Part shown: in pieces, positions 33,600-45,195 of the stretch | Layout: every line of letters begins with the position of its first letter | Numbering within the stretch: the stretch's first letter is position 1 | From: Cristatella mucedo | Taxonomy: Eukaryota > Bryozoa > Phylactolaemata > Cristatellidae | DNA length: 64,000 nucleotides | Reading direction: 5' to 3' | Assembly: GCA_009760855.2 (NCBI GenBank) | Contig: WPIO01000079.1 | Span: 196,001 to 260,000 of the forward strand | Notes under the pieces: model-generated | Databases searched by the model: none | What the model saw: the letters and a program-made list of their open reading frames with translations, nothing else | Told to the model about the DNA's origin: nothing | Translations under genes and position numbers: made by a program

Positions 33600-33830
33600 A
33601 TCTTTCCTTTGCAAAGATACTTAGCAAGCATCGCTTGTGTACTTATCCTAACTCTGCTATGCTTCCCACTTTCTCTTTGTTGGGTGAGACGGAGTCTGTT
33701 GGCTACCGAATGCGTACCGAAAGCCGCTTAGGCTGTGAGTGCGCTATACAAAACTCTCCTGCGTAGCACCCACATGGTCTTTATGACTTTGTGGAGTTAC
33801 TGACGGAGATACATTACATTAGCCAAATTT
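33600..33830 (+). mobile_element. LINE family A 3' end
   Basis: Plus-oriented copy of the last 230 bases: CTTTCTCTTTGTTGGGTGAG, GGCTACCGAATGCGTACCGA, and the tail TTTGTGGAGTTACTGACGGA then GATACATTACATT. Confidence 0.85.
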
Positions 33831-34634
33831 ATTCTGAGCTGAAAATTGCTCTCCTTCTCCATTTGATAGTTTCTGAGAGCAAGAGTACATGGAAGCCTAA
33901 GTTTTGTGCATCACGCGACTATGCGAGTGTGTCATGTGACTAGATGTATGCCAAGTGACGATGCGGTTGTCACGTGACTAGACAAAGTCTACATATCAGG
34001 CTAGGACTCCTCAGGACGCCAGCAAGCGCCTGCCTGAACTAACAGGTTTCTACGTCTCCCACTGGCTATCCACCGGATATATTCCACCCTGTAGTCTTAG
34101 TTGTTAAGCAGGCTATTGAATTAAATTTCTCAAGCTACATCTGTAGAGATCTTTTGGTGGCATTGATATCTGCTGGGACGACAGAGAGCTAAGCTGGGTG
34201 CAGATGTGGTCGTACCCTCTTCCATAGTCCAAGAAATGTTCGTAGTACAATGATGGATGTGTATGCACAATAAAATGTAAATTAAAAGCAGAAAAACTGA
34301 GTGTAACCGCTGCAATTATGCATAGGCACTTTCAATTCGAGAGACATGTCAGGTCAGCTGCCCGACATCCGGCTGCAGCACCCCCTGCCGACATATTCTG
34401 ACCAAGATACGGAATGGCAAAACTGTCTCTGATCATGACTGCTGCTTAAGGTGCCTAAGCCCAAAGAAGGCAGCACTCGCATGCCGTATGTGCAGCAGTG
34501 CACCTGATCAGTACACTTCCTATCTTTGTAAGTAGGGGCTGGGATGGAGGTATCCATAGATACTAATACAGTCAAACCTCTACGCAAGCATAACCTCCAT
34601 ATAAGCATAGAAAATCGTCCAACAGAAGGCATGC

Positions 34635-34705
<71 letters not shown>

Positions 34706-34712
34706 GAAAGAC

Positions 34713-34745
<33 letters not shown>

Positions 34746-34875
34746 CAGAGACAGAGACAGACAGAGAAAGAGGCTGAGACAGAGACAGAGACTGAGAGAC
34801 AGCGACAGAGAGACACAGATACAGAGCGAGAGACAGGGAGAGCAAGACAGAGAGAGCGAGAGAGTATAGAGACAG
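34635..34875. repeat. (CA)n followed by (GA)n-rich tract
   Basis: CA run 34636-34702, then AGAGA/ACAGA repeats to about 34875. In TMCO3 intron 1; long open frames over it are artefacts. Confidence 0.95.
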
Positions 34876-35519
34876 AGAGAGGTTGCACTTCTTCTTAGGT
34901 GCAATACAGATGCTGTATTATAATTTTTACTTTTATTTTCATGCATTATTATGCAAACATCCACCTAGTTGGTGGTCTGTTGCCACTCTATACAAGGCTT
35001 TTCCGCCCAGGCAGGACCCATAGGGCCACCACCCGTCAGACCAACCAGCCGCAGCCGGCCAGGAGACAAGCAGCCAGATAACCAGCCTTTAACCATCCTA
35101 TGTCCGCATCTGACAAGGTCAGAATCGGGTCCTTCCTTGGCTTAATGCAGTCAGTAAGCTTCGGTCAGTCGGACGGCAGCTTTCCAAGCACGCACAAAGG
35201 CGTGCTCGGATACAGTACAGTCTCACGCACCTGCCGTGGCCAGGCACTCAAGATGGCGCAACCGCTGCGCACAGCGTGCAAGCAAGAACCAAACACTCGG
35301 CCAAACGGCGAAACATCTCGCAAGCCGCCGCCCGGCCAGAGGAAGCCTGCCGATGCACATCCACGATGCAATATTAGGGCCGCATCAGACACCCGGCATG
35401 CACTATAGACAAACAAGCCGAGTTTCGTCAGCCAAAGCTACTCCCGCCCCAAAAAAAGGGGGCCGCTGACGGAGACAGAGGGGGGGGGCAGAGGTTAGGG
35501 CAGGTGGAAGAGCTCTCAC

Positions 35520-36123
35520 CTTGCAAGGCCTCCTCGAGCCAGCCAATGGCCAGATATATCAGCTGCTCGCTGCGGTCCAACCGCGCGTGGAACAGCTGCA
35601 GCGTGTCGCCGTCCAAGTCGGCCCTGCCGCCGATGCCTATGGCTGCTGCTGCGTACTGCATCGTCGCGACCGATTCGGTCGCTGCTGCCCCCACCGCTGC
35701 CGCCATGGCAGCGGCAGGAAGCGGGCTGCTCCCTCCGGCGCCGGCCAGCGAAGCGGCAGCTGCGGCTGCGTGCAGCCGGCGCAGCACGGTATCCTTGCGC
35801 CGCGTGATGCGCTCGAGGGCTGTGCAGGCCGCGTCTCGCAGGCTCTTCAGGTGCAGCGCGTCGCTATCGGTGTCGGCGACGGCCGCCACAGCAGCAGAGA
35901 CAGCGGCGGCTGAGCTCACAAGGCGGGCCGCTGGCCCGCGCTCGGCCGGGGCGGCCGCGCCAGCGGCCGCCCCCTCCGCCTCAGCTGCCGCTCCAGCTGC
36001 ACGCGGTCTGACTTGGGCAGCTGCAGCGGCTCGACTTTGATTCGGCAGCAGCAGCAGCAGCAGCAGCAGTAGAGTTGCTGAAGCCACGGCCACCGCGGCA
36101 GCCTCCCGGGAATGACGTGCCAT
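35520..36123 (-). CDS. TMCO3: TMCO3 exon 1, signal peptide and N-terminal helical region
   Basis: TMCO3 is a predicted cation/proton antiporter of the CPA2 family with a coiled-coil N-terminal region. The start is the ATG at 36123, residue 30 of a longer open frame, because it opens directly into a signal peptide: MARHSREAA then an Ala/Val/Leu core with ten straight Leu, ending before NQSRA. An Ala-rich stretch (residues ~32-75) follows, then SLRDAACTALERITRRKDTV matching VRDSCRKLSGLLRQKNAV of vertebrates. The end LDRSEQLIYLAIGWLEEALQ matches ENSVFQAVYGLQRALQ. Donor GTGAGA at 35519, phase 1. The whole chain is 781 residues against about 677 in human, mostly from Ala-rich inserts in this exon. 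Confidence 0.9.
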
Positions 36124-36636
36124 CGTTACTGTGCATCTCACGGCATCTCTCCTGAAACTATTCAAATCGGGTGTGGCTGCAGGCCTGCATGCAGAAGTAG
36201 CCAAACGCATGAGTAGCAGGCGTGGACTGGCCAGAGTCTAATGTGTCTCAACCTCAAGCGTACCCAGGCCAGCCAGCGCATCGCCGGTGTGCTTAGAATG
36301 ACGGCTTACAAAAGCCGATTTGCCAATGTGGCTGGTGGAGGGCATGCTTGATGGCTCATGCTAGAAGCAGCCTGGAGCCATGGCAACAGTGCCATGCAGT
36401 GGCTTCATGGCAAGACATGAATAGGCATGTCAAGTTTGCAGCAAATGTAAATTGCCTAGAAAGAGATTGAGTTCTCTGAGAGCGCTATATCAAAAGTATT
36501 ATTATCGTTATTGTTGATAAAGTAAGCAGCTGCTAGTATAGCTTTCAGTCGAATATCCGTGGTCACGTGGCAAAAGCTAAGTGCGCGTCCACACAATAGG
36601 AGTAAGATACAAACCAAAACATTCAATCTCTGCTAA

Positions 36637-36790
36637 TTAACGCAAGAAAGTCTGTCCATCCGTCCTTCTGTCACGAGGCACTTCCATCGTGCTGCAACAG
36701 GGCAGCCAGTACTTCCGGGAGTGCAGTTTAATAGATGCGTAATTTTACTATGACTCAGCATAGAGTCCGCAAGCAGTGAGCTCTAGTTTG
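36637..36790 (+). repeat. Unclassified interspersed repeat E, copy 2
   Basis: Same orientation as the copy at 14830. AATTAACGCAAGAAAGTCTG at the start and GCAAGCAGTGAGCTCT at the end are shared; the middle is diverged. Confidence 0.55.
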
Positions 36791-36877
36791 TATAGAACCC
36801 TAAAAGAAAAATCAGTCCGATCGAGTTGGCAGCAAAAAATCCAAGTGCAAACGCCACGAAGACATGCTTCTGTTTGG

Positions 36878-36879
36878 AG

Positions 36880-36913
<34 letters not shown>

Positions 36914-37020
36914 ATTGATATAGCGCCCTCAGAGAACTCAATCTCTCTCTAGGCACTTTACATTTGCTGCAAAAGAAGCACGATCGAATGGTCAGTGGTA
37001 GCATGCTCAATAAACAACAA
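36878..37020 (-). mobile_element. LINE family B 3' fragment
   Basis: (AAT)n at 36879-36912 then the common end and about 60 bases of 3' untranslated LINE sequence (AAGCACGATCGAATGGTCAG), then truncated. Confidence 0.8.
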
Positions 37021-37391
37021 AACTAAAACCGGACTGGAACTTACCAGCAAGGTTTGAAGTTTCAATGTATGAGTTGACAGCAACAGTGGCAGCACAGTCG
37101 TAAGGTGAGAAAGAAAAGTGAGGCCAGACTTGGCGATCACATCGGCAAGAGTGAGAGTATGTTGTAGTGATGAAAAGAAGTGCACTCAGAACTTAAGTCT
37201 AGGGTACCCCCTCCGTAAAGGCCAGCTGGCTGTCCGTTGGCAGCCAGCATATTCACTCTGAAATCTCCCATTTGAGATAAGACCTATGCCATTGCAGCAC
37301 GGTAGCATAGATGCCCAGGTAGGATGGTGACAGATGCTCAGGATCTGACTGCGTAATCAATGCGGCATCAAATGCTGCCGAGATCCGGAAT

Positions 37392-37542
37392 GCACGGAGA
37401 AAACTTGACAAAGCTTAGCGGACATTTTTACGTTATGTCCATCATGGAGGAAAGTAGCAAATTTTGGCACGGAGAAAACTTGACAAAGCTTAGCGGACAT
37501 TTTTACGTTATGTCCATCATGGAGGAAAGTAGCAAATTTTGG
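37392..37542. repeat. Exact 75 bp tandem duplication
   Basis: Two identical 75-base copies starting GCACGGAGAAAACTTGACAA and ending CAAATTTTG. No differences, so the duplication is recent. No function is apparent. Confidence 0.95.
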
Positions 37543-37559
37543 CATCGAGATGAGAACGC

Positions 37560-37690
37560 CACGGTTTGGCCCAGGGGTTAAGGTGTTAGCCTTTGATGAC
37601 AGAGGTCAATGTGCTTGCCTTTGACGACCGTGGTCGTGGGTGTGCACCTGGATAGACATTCAGTTCTCATACAACGCATTACAAACTCTT
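37560..37690 (+). mobile_element. SINE family C copy with duplicated middle
   Basis: GGTTTGGCCCAGGGGTTAAG (clear A box). Then the GCCTTTGATGACxxxGGTC segment occurs twice in a row (37590-37610, 37616-37635). The tail GATAGACATTCAGTTCTCAT follows. Confidence 0.75.
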
Positions 37691-38344
37691 TACATTACAC
37701 TAACAGCAGGTATGGAGTTTAGAGGGAAAGTCAACTGTAAGATGAGCTTCGACATTAGGTCGCCAGGGGTGACCAGGGGCCAGTGACACACCAATCTGTC
37801 TTTAAGCAAGGGAATGGAACAGCTCATCTGTTGTCCACTTAGGACTTGAGGGCACGACGAGACTGAAACTGGTGAGGCATGTCAGCCAAGTATGGAGTCG
37901 ATCTTGCTGATAAAGCAACTAGTGAAGATCTGCTAGATCCCCCCCCGTACAAATTGCTCGGTAAGGTGTTGACCTGAGAGCAAATAAGGAGATGGCTGAT
38001 GGTCGACATCGGCCAATTTGGTGGGAGCATTTGTGACTCCACCATACTTTTTTAGAAGCTAGACTTGGCCTTGGCCTTGGATATATTAGTATGACTCTCG
38101 TGTGCCAGTTGATGGACAGTCAGCTCTGATCTTTTTTGAGCTTTTTAAAAACTAACACTCAATAGTCCTGTAAAATATAAAAATATAATTTATTTGTATC
38201 TAGTTTAATTATTGCGGTATATCATGGGCCATTTGGGAGGGCAGACATTGTAAAAAGAAAAACAATTTACTAAGTCAGAGACAAGAACTCATTTGCAACA
38301 TCGACCAGCATGGTGTTGTAGCATTACACGAGAAGGCAGGTCAT

Positions 38345-39050
38345 AATAATAATAATAATAATATTGCACTTGATAAAGCGCCCTCAGAGAACTTAATCTC
38401 TTTCTAGGCGCTTTACATTTGCTGCAAAGTGATATGCAATAGAATAGTAAGTAAAATCATGCTTGAAAAACAAACAAAATGAATAATATGGTTAGGGGTG
38501 ACATGCACAGGGTCAGCATGCAAATGTGGTTAGTGGCAGCATGCACAGTGTCAGCACGCATAAGCACATCAAGCACGAATCACAGGGACCCTCTAAATGC
38601 TGTCCTAAATAGGTGTGTTTTTAAGTTTCTTTTAAATGTGGTCAGGTCAGGGGATGTTTTGACGCAGGTCGGGAGGGAGTTCCAGGCTTTGGGAGCATAC
38701 GAGCTAAATGCACGGTCTCCAAAGGATTTAAGGTTTGTACGAGGTATTTCTAGACTGTTGGATTCCGAGAAGCGGGTGGTACGATGCTTGGCCTGATGGG
38801 GTAGTATATCTGAAAGATAGGCTGGAGCCATAGAATGAAGAGACCTAAAAGTGAGCGACAAAACCTTGAAGTCAATCTGTTGCCTCACTGGTAGCCAGTG
38901 CAGGTCGGCGAGAACTGGAGTAATGTGGCAACTGCGACGCTCACGACAGACAAGCCTAGCTGCAGAGTTTTGCACCAGCTGCAATCGCCTGATCGCACAT
39001 GCTAGTAGGCCAGTAAGCAGTGAGTTGCAGAAGTCGAGACGATGGTCAGA
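38345..39050 (-). mobile_element. LINE family B fragment (best C-terminal frame)
   Basis: An open frame of over 150 residues without shifts: DFCNSLLTGLLACAIRRLQL, VQNSAARLVCRERRSCHITP, LADLHWLPVRQQIDFKVLSL, GDRAFSSYAPKAWNSLP. The 3' end and (AAT)n lie at 38345-38425. 5'-truncated before the RT catalytic domain. Confidence 0.88.
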
Positions 39051-41079
39051 TGGTTGATTGAAGAGAAGGGATGAAGGCAGTATTTTTACTGGCAGTGTAA
39101 ATATCACGGGATTTAAGCTTTGTGATTCATAGCTAATTGTTGATACCGCAAGGGACACATACTGCAAAGAAAATGAGATCTTCATGTAGTCAGGTGTGAA
39201 GAATTTGGTAATAATAGGAGACAGCATATACAATCGTGGATGCATATTTGAGTGAGTATGATGTTTGCTATGTGGGACCATGCACAAGCCACGAGGTTAA
39301 AATCAATCAGCCACCATACGAAATTTGGCACATAGGGGTCAGTTGGGTATCAGAATGAAAATCCTTCAGTACAGGGATGGCTACGATTTCTGGGATACAT
39401 AATCGAAATTAGATCGTAAAAAATGAGAAACAAAGCAAGAGCTAGTATTAGGGAGGGCAATAGATGACTGTCATCCATGGCAACTTGCTGTTGGGTGGGG
39501 AACACAAGATTACATTGTTCATAAGATTCGAAGTACTACTTCGACGAGACTGCAAGCGGTTTGAAATTGAGCAAGGAGTGAGCGACAATGGGTGCTCCAC
39601 CACCATTTTAGATTGACCTCGGAGCATGAAAGAATGAGAAACCTGCGAAGGGCTACATCGCGTTCGCGTGCTACCGAGGGATGGCCGGCGAGCAGAGCGA
39701 GAGCGTATGTCTGATGGGAAAGTGAGATCATCGGTGCACAGGCAAGAGTCGGCGAAGGAAGAGTCGAGAACTGCAGTCATGTGATAGCTCTGAGGGAGCA
39801 GCACGACGATGGCAACTGGCTGGCGACTGGGCTGCTGCCTGCTCATCGACGCTCGAGCAGACTAGTAGTAGCCAACTCTCAGCGAACAGCTACTCAGCGA
39901 AGCCTCGGCCTCAACCTTGGGCCGTCCAGCAAGGTGTCGGTGAAGTGATCGGAGTGACAACTCAACAGTGGCCGGATGCATATTTGGGGGCAAAGATTTG
40001 CTCCGGACTGACTGCTCAATCCCGAACTCACCACAGCTACTGCAGCAATTAACCAGTAGCACGATTTAGTACACGTCTGATGAAGATACTCACAAATCTA
40101 TAGCATCGCATGCGAATGCAGGAAACATAACCTTGCGTCGATCACGACAGTTACATGCTTCCGTTCGTTTGCAAAGCCCAGACATTAGCCTTGGAGTGTA
40201 GCTTAAGAGCCTAGGCCACGAAGGCCTGAAGACAGAAGAGTACTTCCGGCCGTCGGTATCCAACCATTTATAAAGTGCCAGATTTATCGAAGTAATGCAG
40301 TATGGGCTCAGATGGCCGAATGCAGGGAGGGGTCGGTAAACGATCGTGACGATGGCTGATCGATCGAGGCTGAGGCGAAGCCAAGGCCGGGCGCGAACTG
40401 TACGACCAGAGCCGGATGTACGACCAGCGACAGCCGCGGTAGAAGACTCGAGGACTGGCGCCTGCGAAAGCTGCATCCTATGCTGCAGGCGGCAGAGCTG
40501 ATTAGCTGACCGCGCCCACCGCTGCCCGTCGATCAGCTCGGCTTGCCTTTACTTACGGACGCGGTGCTGCGACGACTGGACACAGCAATGTCTCTGTTCG
40601 GACGATGGCTACGGAGCTGCCGTGAAAGACCTGGGCGTCTCGTTCAACGAAATCAAGCAAGCTACGGCCAATACATCGGTGCACAAGCTGACACGAGAGA
40701 AAGTAGACCCGCCGGGCGACCGCCTAGTCACGTGACGCCCACGCGTCGCCCAGCGGATCCACATATGCTAGCCACGCCCACCTCGCGGGTACCCCCTTTG
40801 CAGCGGACGGAGGCGGCGCTCGCCGTGCGCTTCGGCTGTCCGCTGCTCGATGCTACCGACAATGCGAAAGAATAGCAGGTTAGATGCTTCGAGGGCATCA
40901 GCGTACATCAGCAGAGAAGTTTCTATGAAAGTAATTTGAAAATGTTCAGCAGCGACTTCCGTCTGAAAAGCGGCCTGCAGCCGATCGAGCCAGGGAGCTC
41001 GCCAGCAAAGAGCTTCTTTCAAGGTAGCCAAGGTCAAGGTAGCCAAGGTCAAGATAGCCAAGGCAGCCGCCAGAGCAAA

Positions 41080-41720
41080 GGGTAATAATAATAATAATGA
41101 TAATAATAATAATAATGCACTTGATAAAGCGCCCTCAGATAACTCAATCTCTTTCTGGGCGCTTTACATTTGCTGCAAAGGGAAACGCGATTGAATGGTG
41201 AGCAATATCATGCTTGATAAACAACATGAATAACATGGTTAGGGGTGACATGCACAGGGTAAGCATAAAAATGTGGTTGGTGGCAGCATGCACAGTGTCA
41301 GCACGCGTAAGCACATGAAGGATTTATAATAATAGTATATTTGTATAGCGCCCTCGGAGAAATTAATCTCATTCTAGGCAGTTTACATGTGTTGTAAAGG
41401 AAGCACGATCGTATTACTAGTAAGAACATGCAAAATGTCAACAAGGGTAACACGGTTAGAGGTGACTCGCACAGGGTCAGCATGCAAAGATGGTTGGTGG
41501 CGGCATGCACTGTGCAAGCACGCATAAGCATATACAGGTCAAATCTCAAGGACCCCCTAAATTCCTTGGCAAATAGGTGCATTTTTAGCTTTTTCTAATG
41601 TCGTCAAGTCAGGTGATGTAGTGACGTCAGTCAGGAATGAGTTTCGAGACTTTGGGAGCATACGAACTAAAGGCTTAGTCTCCAAATGATTCAAGGTTCG
41701 TACGAGATGTAGCTAAAACG
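41080..41720 (-). mobile_element. Two LINE family B 3' fragments in a row
   Basis: Two separate 3' ends, at 41080-41180 (with (AAT)n) and 41326-41400, each followed by the same ~150-base untranslated LINE segment (TAGGGGTGACATGCACAGGG and TCAGCACGC). The first is truncated where the second begins, so this is either a nested insertion or a tandem duplication. Confidence 0.78.
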
Positions 41721-42380
41721 CTTATAACAGAGATGCCGTACGTAGCCCAAGAAATGCGGATTGACGGTTAGGCCGATAAACATGTACGAGAATGGGTAGT
41801 GAAACTTGAGCCAGCAGCCGTTGGGCCTAAATTGTACGCCACTATGCCTTACATTCAGCGATTCAGACGAATATGCATTCAACCATTCAGCCGGCTGTTC
41901 ATTCAGCCATTCATGGGGGTAGAGAGAGGTTCGAGCAACGCCGCAGGGGATCTAAAGGGGATATCTATGGCGACAGATCGTCTGGGTTGACTCTCCACCA
42001 CCTTGGACTTACGCGGTCTGGCAGACCGAGGTTTTACCCAATCGCAAATAACTACGTAATCAATTGCAAATATACCCGAAACTGGCTTCGCGTAGCTCCG
42101 ACCAAAGGAAGCCCCAGCGGGGGGGGGGGGGCGGGGTCGTTCGGAGGAAGGTGGCTAGGGGGGAGCTAAAGTTCCCTATTGTCCGGGCTGAGGGGCAGTG
42201 TTTGGCTACCCCAACTAAAATTACTCGCGAGCGGACACGAAGGATGCAAGCAGCTGCCGGTCAAAATTACGAAAGTACAGAACGGCGCAGCTAAAGAAAC
42301 ATTCACGTCAATTCCACAGCACGCCATGCAAGAGTAAATAAAGTGAGATCAGAACTGAGGCCGCAGAAGAGGCTCCGCAC

Positions 42381-42558
42381 CTTGCACGCGATGTCGCAGT
42401 CAGTCACGTGCTGACGGGCGGCTTCGCCCGTGACGCTTCGCCCCAGCTCCTCGTTAACAGCAACAAAGTTGAGCACGGCGTCCCTCAGTAGATCGGGCTG
42501 TGCGCCTCCGATGCGACTCAGCTGGTCCCAGTGGCTCACGACGTGCTTGATGATGATA
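42381..42558 (-). CDS. Internal exon of an unrecognised protein
   Basis: Acceptor TTCTTTTTGCAG and donor GTGCGG bracket a 178-base open segment, phase 2 in, phase 0 out. It encodes 59 residues: IIIKHVVSHWDQLSRIGGAQ, PDLLRDAVLNFVAVNEELGR, SVTGEAARQHVTDCDIACK. The composition is that of a folded helical protein, with no low complexity, unlike the surrounding frames, and the base composition is richer in GC than the flanks. It resembles an ARM/HEAT-like helical segment in pattern only. I do not recognise the family. I could not find its neighbouring exons with confidence. It is unlikely to be part of the phase 1 secreted gene upstream because the phases differ. Confidence 0.5.
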
Positions 42559-42949
42559 CTGCAAAAAGAACCTAGGAAGATGGATGCGCCTCTTTTCGCC
42601 AAATACACCTTCTTAGCACTCCATTGGATACCCAAAAAGCACTTTGCCATGGTTAGCAAGCTTTCAGGAAAGGTTAACAGACTTGGAGATTCTTGCCAGG
42701 TGGTGCCCACTTGGCAAACTGGTGAGAGTGTCACGATCTCACTTTTTCGGTTCTTGAACTGCGGCACTTGGCCACAAATACAGAGCACATAGCGGTCCTA
42801 GTCCCTCGAGATGCGTGGCAAATACTGGCGGACCTGGTGCCTCGAAGCCCGGCTACAGCGAGTCAAGCTATAGCTGCACCAATGTGTAGGACCTGCAGAT
42901 CAAAACCCTACGCTGTTAACATTCTTTAAGCAAATAACTTGCACAGCAA

Positions 42950-43345
42950 ACTTATTGCCTGTAGAAGACTTTAGGGCACGAGGACGCTAAAACTGGTGTA
43001 CCAGCTCAGATAGGCAGGCAGGAGCCAAGCCGTGGTGGGCTTATCTAAGAATTCTTTATGCGTTGATCGACCTGGAGCCATCGCCGCTCCTTAAGCAAAG
43101 GAGACACGTGGCTGAATCGCTTCTAAATTTATGTCTAGCCCTGCCGCAATATTCTTTGCGAGCTTCAGAGGCACAGTGCCTTCTTGGTGGCAGAGCGAAA
43201 TCGGTATTGCAGGAGTGTAGCCAAGACAGAACCAGGGAGCTAGTTAGATTTTTAGCAAGCCACCCTAACAGACAGCCTGTGGTGTTGGACAGGGATCGAA
43301 TGCGATGGCTAATTTTGGAAACTGTGCTGTGGAATGCGGCCTCTT
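42950..43345 (-). mobile_element. LINE family A remnant
   Basis: Degenerate reverse copy of the RT thumb region: AGCCAAGCCGTGGTGGGCTT, and sequence matching the HGLAPSYLAELL and ELGWLPVEQRI codons, with many stops. Confidence 0.65.
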
Positions 43346-43349
43346 GACT

Positions 43350-44640
43350 CGCCGACGATGATTGGTCGTTTGTTCAGTCTTGCCTCGTCTCGGCCAATAA
43401 CTAGAGCCGTGCTCGGATTCAAAGTCTTTGTCCAGTCTCCCGTCTTGAAAACACCCTACCCAAGTTTTGGTGACGTCTGCACCAAAGACTGAAGCAAGGC
43501 TGATCGCGTTAACGAGGCTTTAAGCTATATGCCTCCTAACCAAGGGCTATGACGTAACCGGTTCTCATTCGTTGTAATTCAGGAACCACAAGTAATATTT
43601 CGGAATTCACAATACGGCTGATCTAGCACGTTGATCTAGACGGCCGTTTTAAACCCGAAGCAGTGCAGTTTTGTGAAATGGCTAGCTCCAAGTCCCAGTC
43701 GCAAATGGCTTCCAAATTCAGACGAACTGGAGTAATCGCTTTGCTTCTGTCTTCATTTATGTCTCTTGAATAAGAGTGGCCGAACTGGACAAAAGTTCCT
43801 TAAATTCTTATTGTCTAGGGCAGGCCTTTAATAAGTGTCACGACAAATTTGTTTTCAGAGGGTAGCAGATTTCAGTGGTAACCAGGGCCACATTGACAAT
43901 ATCGGCCATGGAGTTACGGTTAGGAACAGCAGTTACGAAAGGTGCAGCTCGTACTGTTGGGACAGTGTCTATTGTACTATAGTATTAGTAAAGAAGATGT
44001 CGCGACATGCCCCGACTTGACATTGTTTTTACTATTTGTATTGTAACTGTTGGAACAGGGTCTGCAGTACTGGTGACCATTTTAGTCTTTTAGAAGAAGA
44101 CCAAATTGACGATGAGTTCAGTAGAGACAGGTGTGAGGGAAGACGAGAGAATACTGATTAGGAATAATAAGACATTTTGCATAACGCCGTAGGAAAAATG
44201 TATCCCTTTCTAGGAACTTGGCATATGGTACGAAGGAAGCACGTGGGCACGACCGACCGACCGACAAGCCTTCTCGCTGCTCAGGCTTTCAGCGAGCGGC
44301 GATAAGATGAGGGCGGTGATAGATTGCAAGGAGGACAGGGGGATGGCAATGAAGGGGTGGGAGCCCCTAATCAGCTCTATGTTACCCAATCGAATCTAAT
44401 CTAACGTATCTAATTATAAGTTACCTAGCCTGCTAATTCGCCCGATTGGGATGACTGAGCAGCGTGCAGTGAGCTTGTGAGAGTGCGATCGCTATTATGC
44501 ATCCGCACACGTCTGGGCTACTGATGCATGATTCGAACACTTCACTGCAAAATTTGGACTCGACCTTTGCTACAATGAATGACTATTCGGCTGCCTTCTC
44601 ACATCAGCGTTTGGTATTGCGTGCTTCATTTCTCGCTAAA
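43350..44640. other. No gene seen
   Basis: About 1.3 kb of unique-looking sequence with only short open frames and no repeat family that I can name. Confidence 0.6.
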
Positions 44641-44644
44641 CATG

Positions 44645-44920
44645 AAAATAATAATACTAATAGTAATACATTCGTGTAGCACCTTCAGAGAGCTGAATCT
44701 CTCTTTCAAGACACTTTACAGACATTGCATAGAAAGCAGTACCCAATGTTTGGTGGTAACATCCGCAAGCAGCAAGCATAGTGCAAGCAGGTGCATGCAC
44801 ACGAAGGACGACTCACAAAGGCCCAATAAATGCTGTAACGAACAGGTGCGCTTTAAGCTTTTTTCAAATGTCATCAGGGGACGTTGTGACGTGCGTCGGT
44901 GTTGAAATGATTCCTGTAGA
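44645..44920 (-). mobile_element. LINE family B 3' fragment
   Basis: Starts with (AAT)n and a decayed common end, then the usual 3' untranslated stretch and the start of the coding part, before truncation. Confidence 0.7.
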
Positions 44921-45009
44921 GCTTAAATGTAAAGTATCTAGAAAGCGAGTATCATCAGAAAGCTTTAGCTCTCTAATGCCGCTTAAGAGGTGGTTATAAT
45001 AATTCAAGT

Positions 45010-45195
45010 GATGGTTGAGCCGTGACGTCACACTAGGTACGGTGGTTGCTTTTCACGACCTCGGCCCCGATGTCGTGGGTTCGAATCCTGTGGTGGGCGA
45101 TCCTTTATCGCCACTGCAAGCGCTGGTGATAGCCGCAAAAGGCTCGTCTGTCGCTATACAAAAAGAGGCTGGTAAATCAGCGAGTAATTTTTTTT
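45010..45195 (+). mobile_element. SINE family D copy (most complete)
   Basis: GAGCCGTGACGTCACACTAG, GTGGGTTCGAATCCTGTGGT (perfect B box GGTTCGAATCC), GGGCGATCCTTTATCGCCAC, and the end ACAAAAAGAGGCTGGTAAAT. A weak partial copy of only the 3' half is at about 47325-47400. Confidence 0.88.

Larger units (their letters stand above)
31453..35519 (-). other. TMCO3 intron 1
   Basis: 4067 bases with SINE C (32430), SINE D (32755), a LINE A 3' piece (33600), 20 bp minisatellite (33333), CA and GA microsatellites (34635-34875). 31900-32420 and 33840-34620 show nothing I recognise. Confidence 0.75.
36124..42380. other. Region upstream of TMCO3, repeat-rich
   Basis: Sequence between the TMCO3 start and the exon at 42381. 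It holds repeat E (36637), LINE B pieces (36878, 38345, 41080, 41325), SINE C (37560), a LINE A trace (37790-37915) and a 75 bp exact duplication (37392-37542). 39300-41060 is GC-richer with several medium open frames, none of which I can defend as coding. Confidence 0.6.

Noticed and set aside
39448-39846. 132-residue minus-strand frame with ATG
   Set aside because: It has no splice partner, no recognised domain and no conservation evidence. Length alone is not enough in this GC-rich stretch.
40090-41061. Minus- and plus-strand frames as exons next to the orphan exon
   Set aside because: I tried to continue the 42381 exon in phase 0 into an acceptor near 40870. The result was a low-complexity peptide with unconvincing donors, so I left it out.
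45010-45100. tRNA gene
   Set aside because: The A and B boxes are good, but the sequence recurs with a common non-tRNA tail and does not fold into a full cloverleaf. It is a SINE head.
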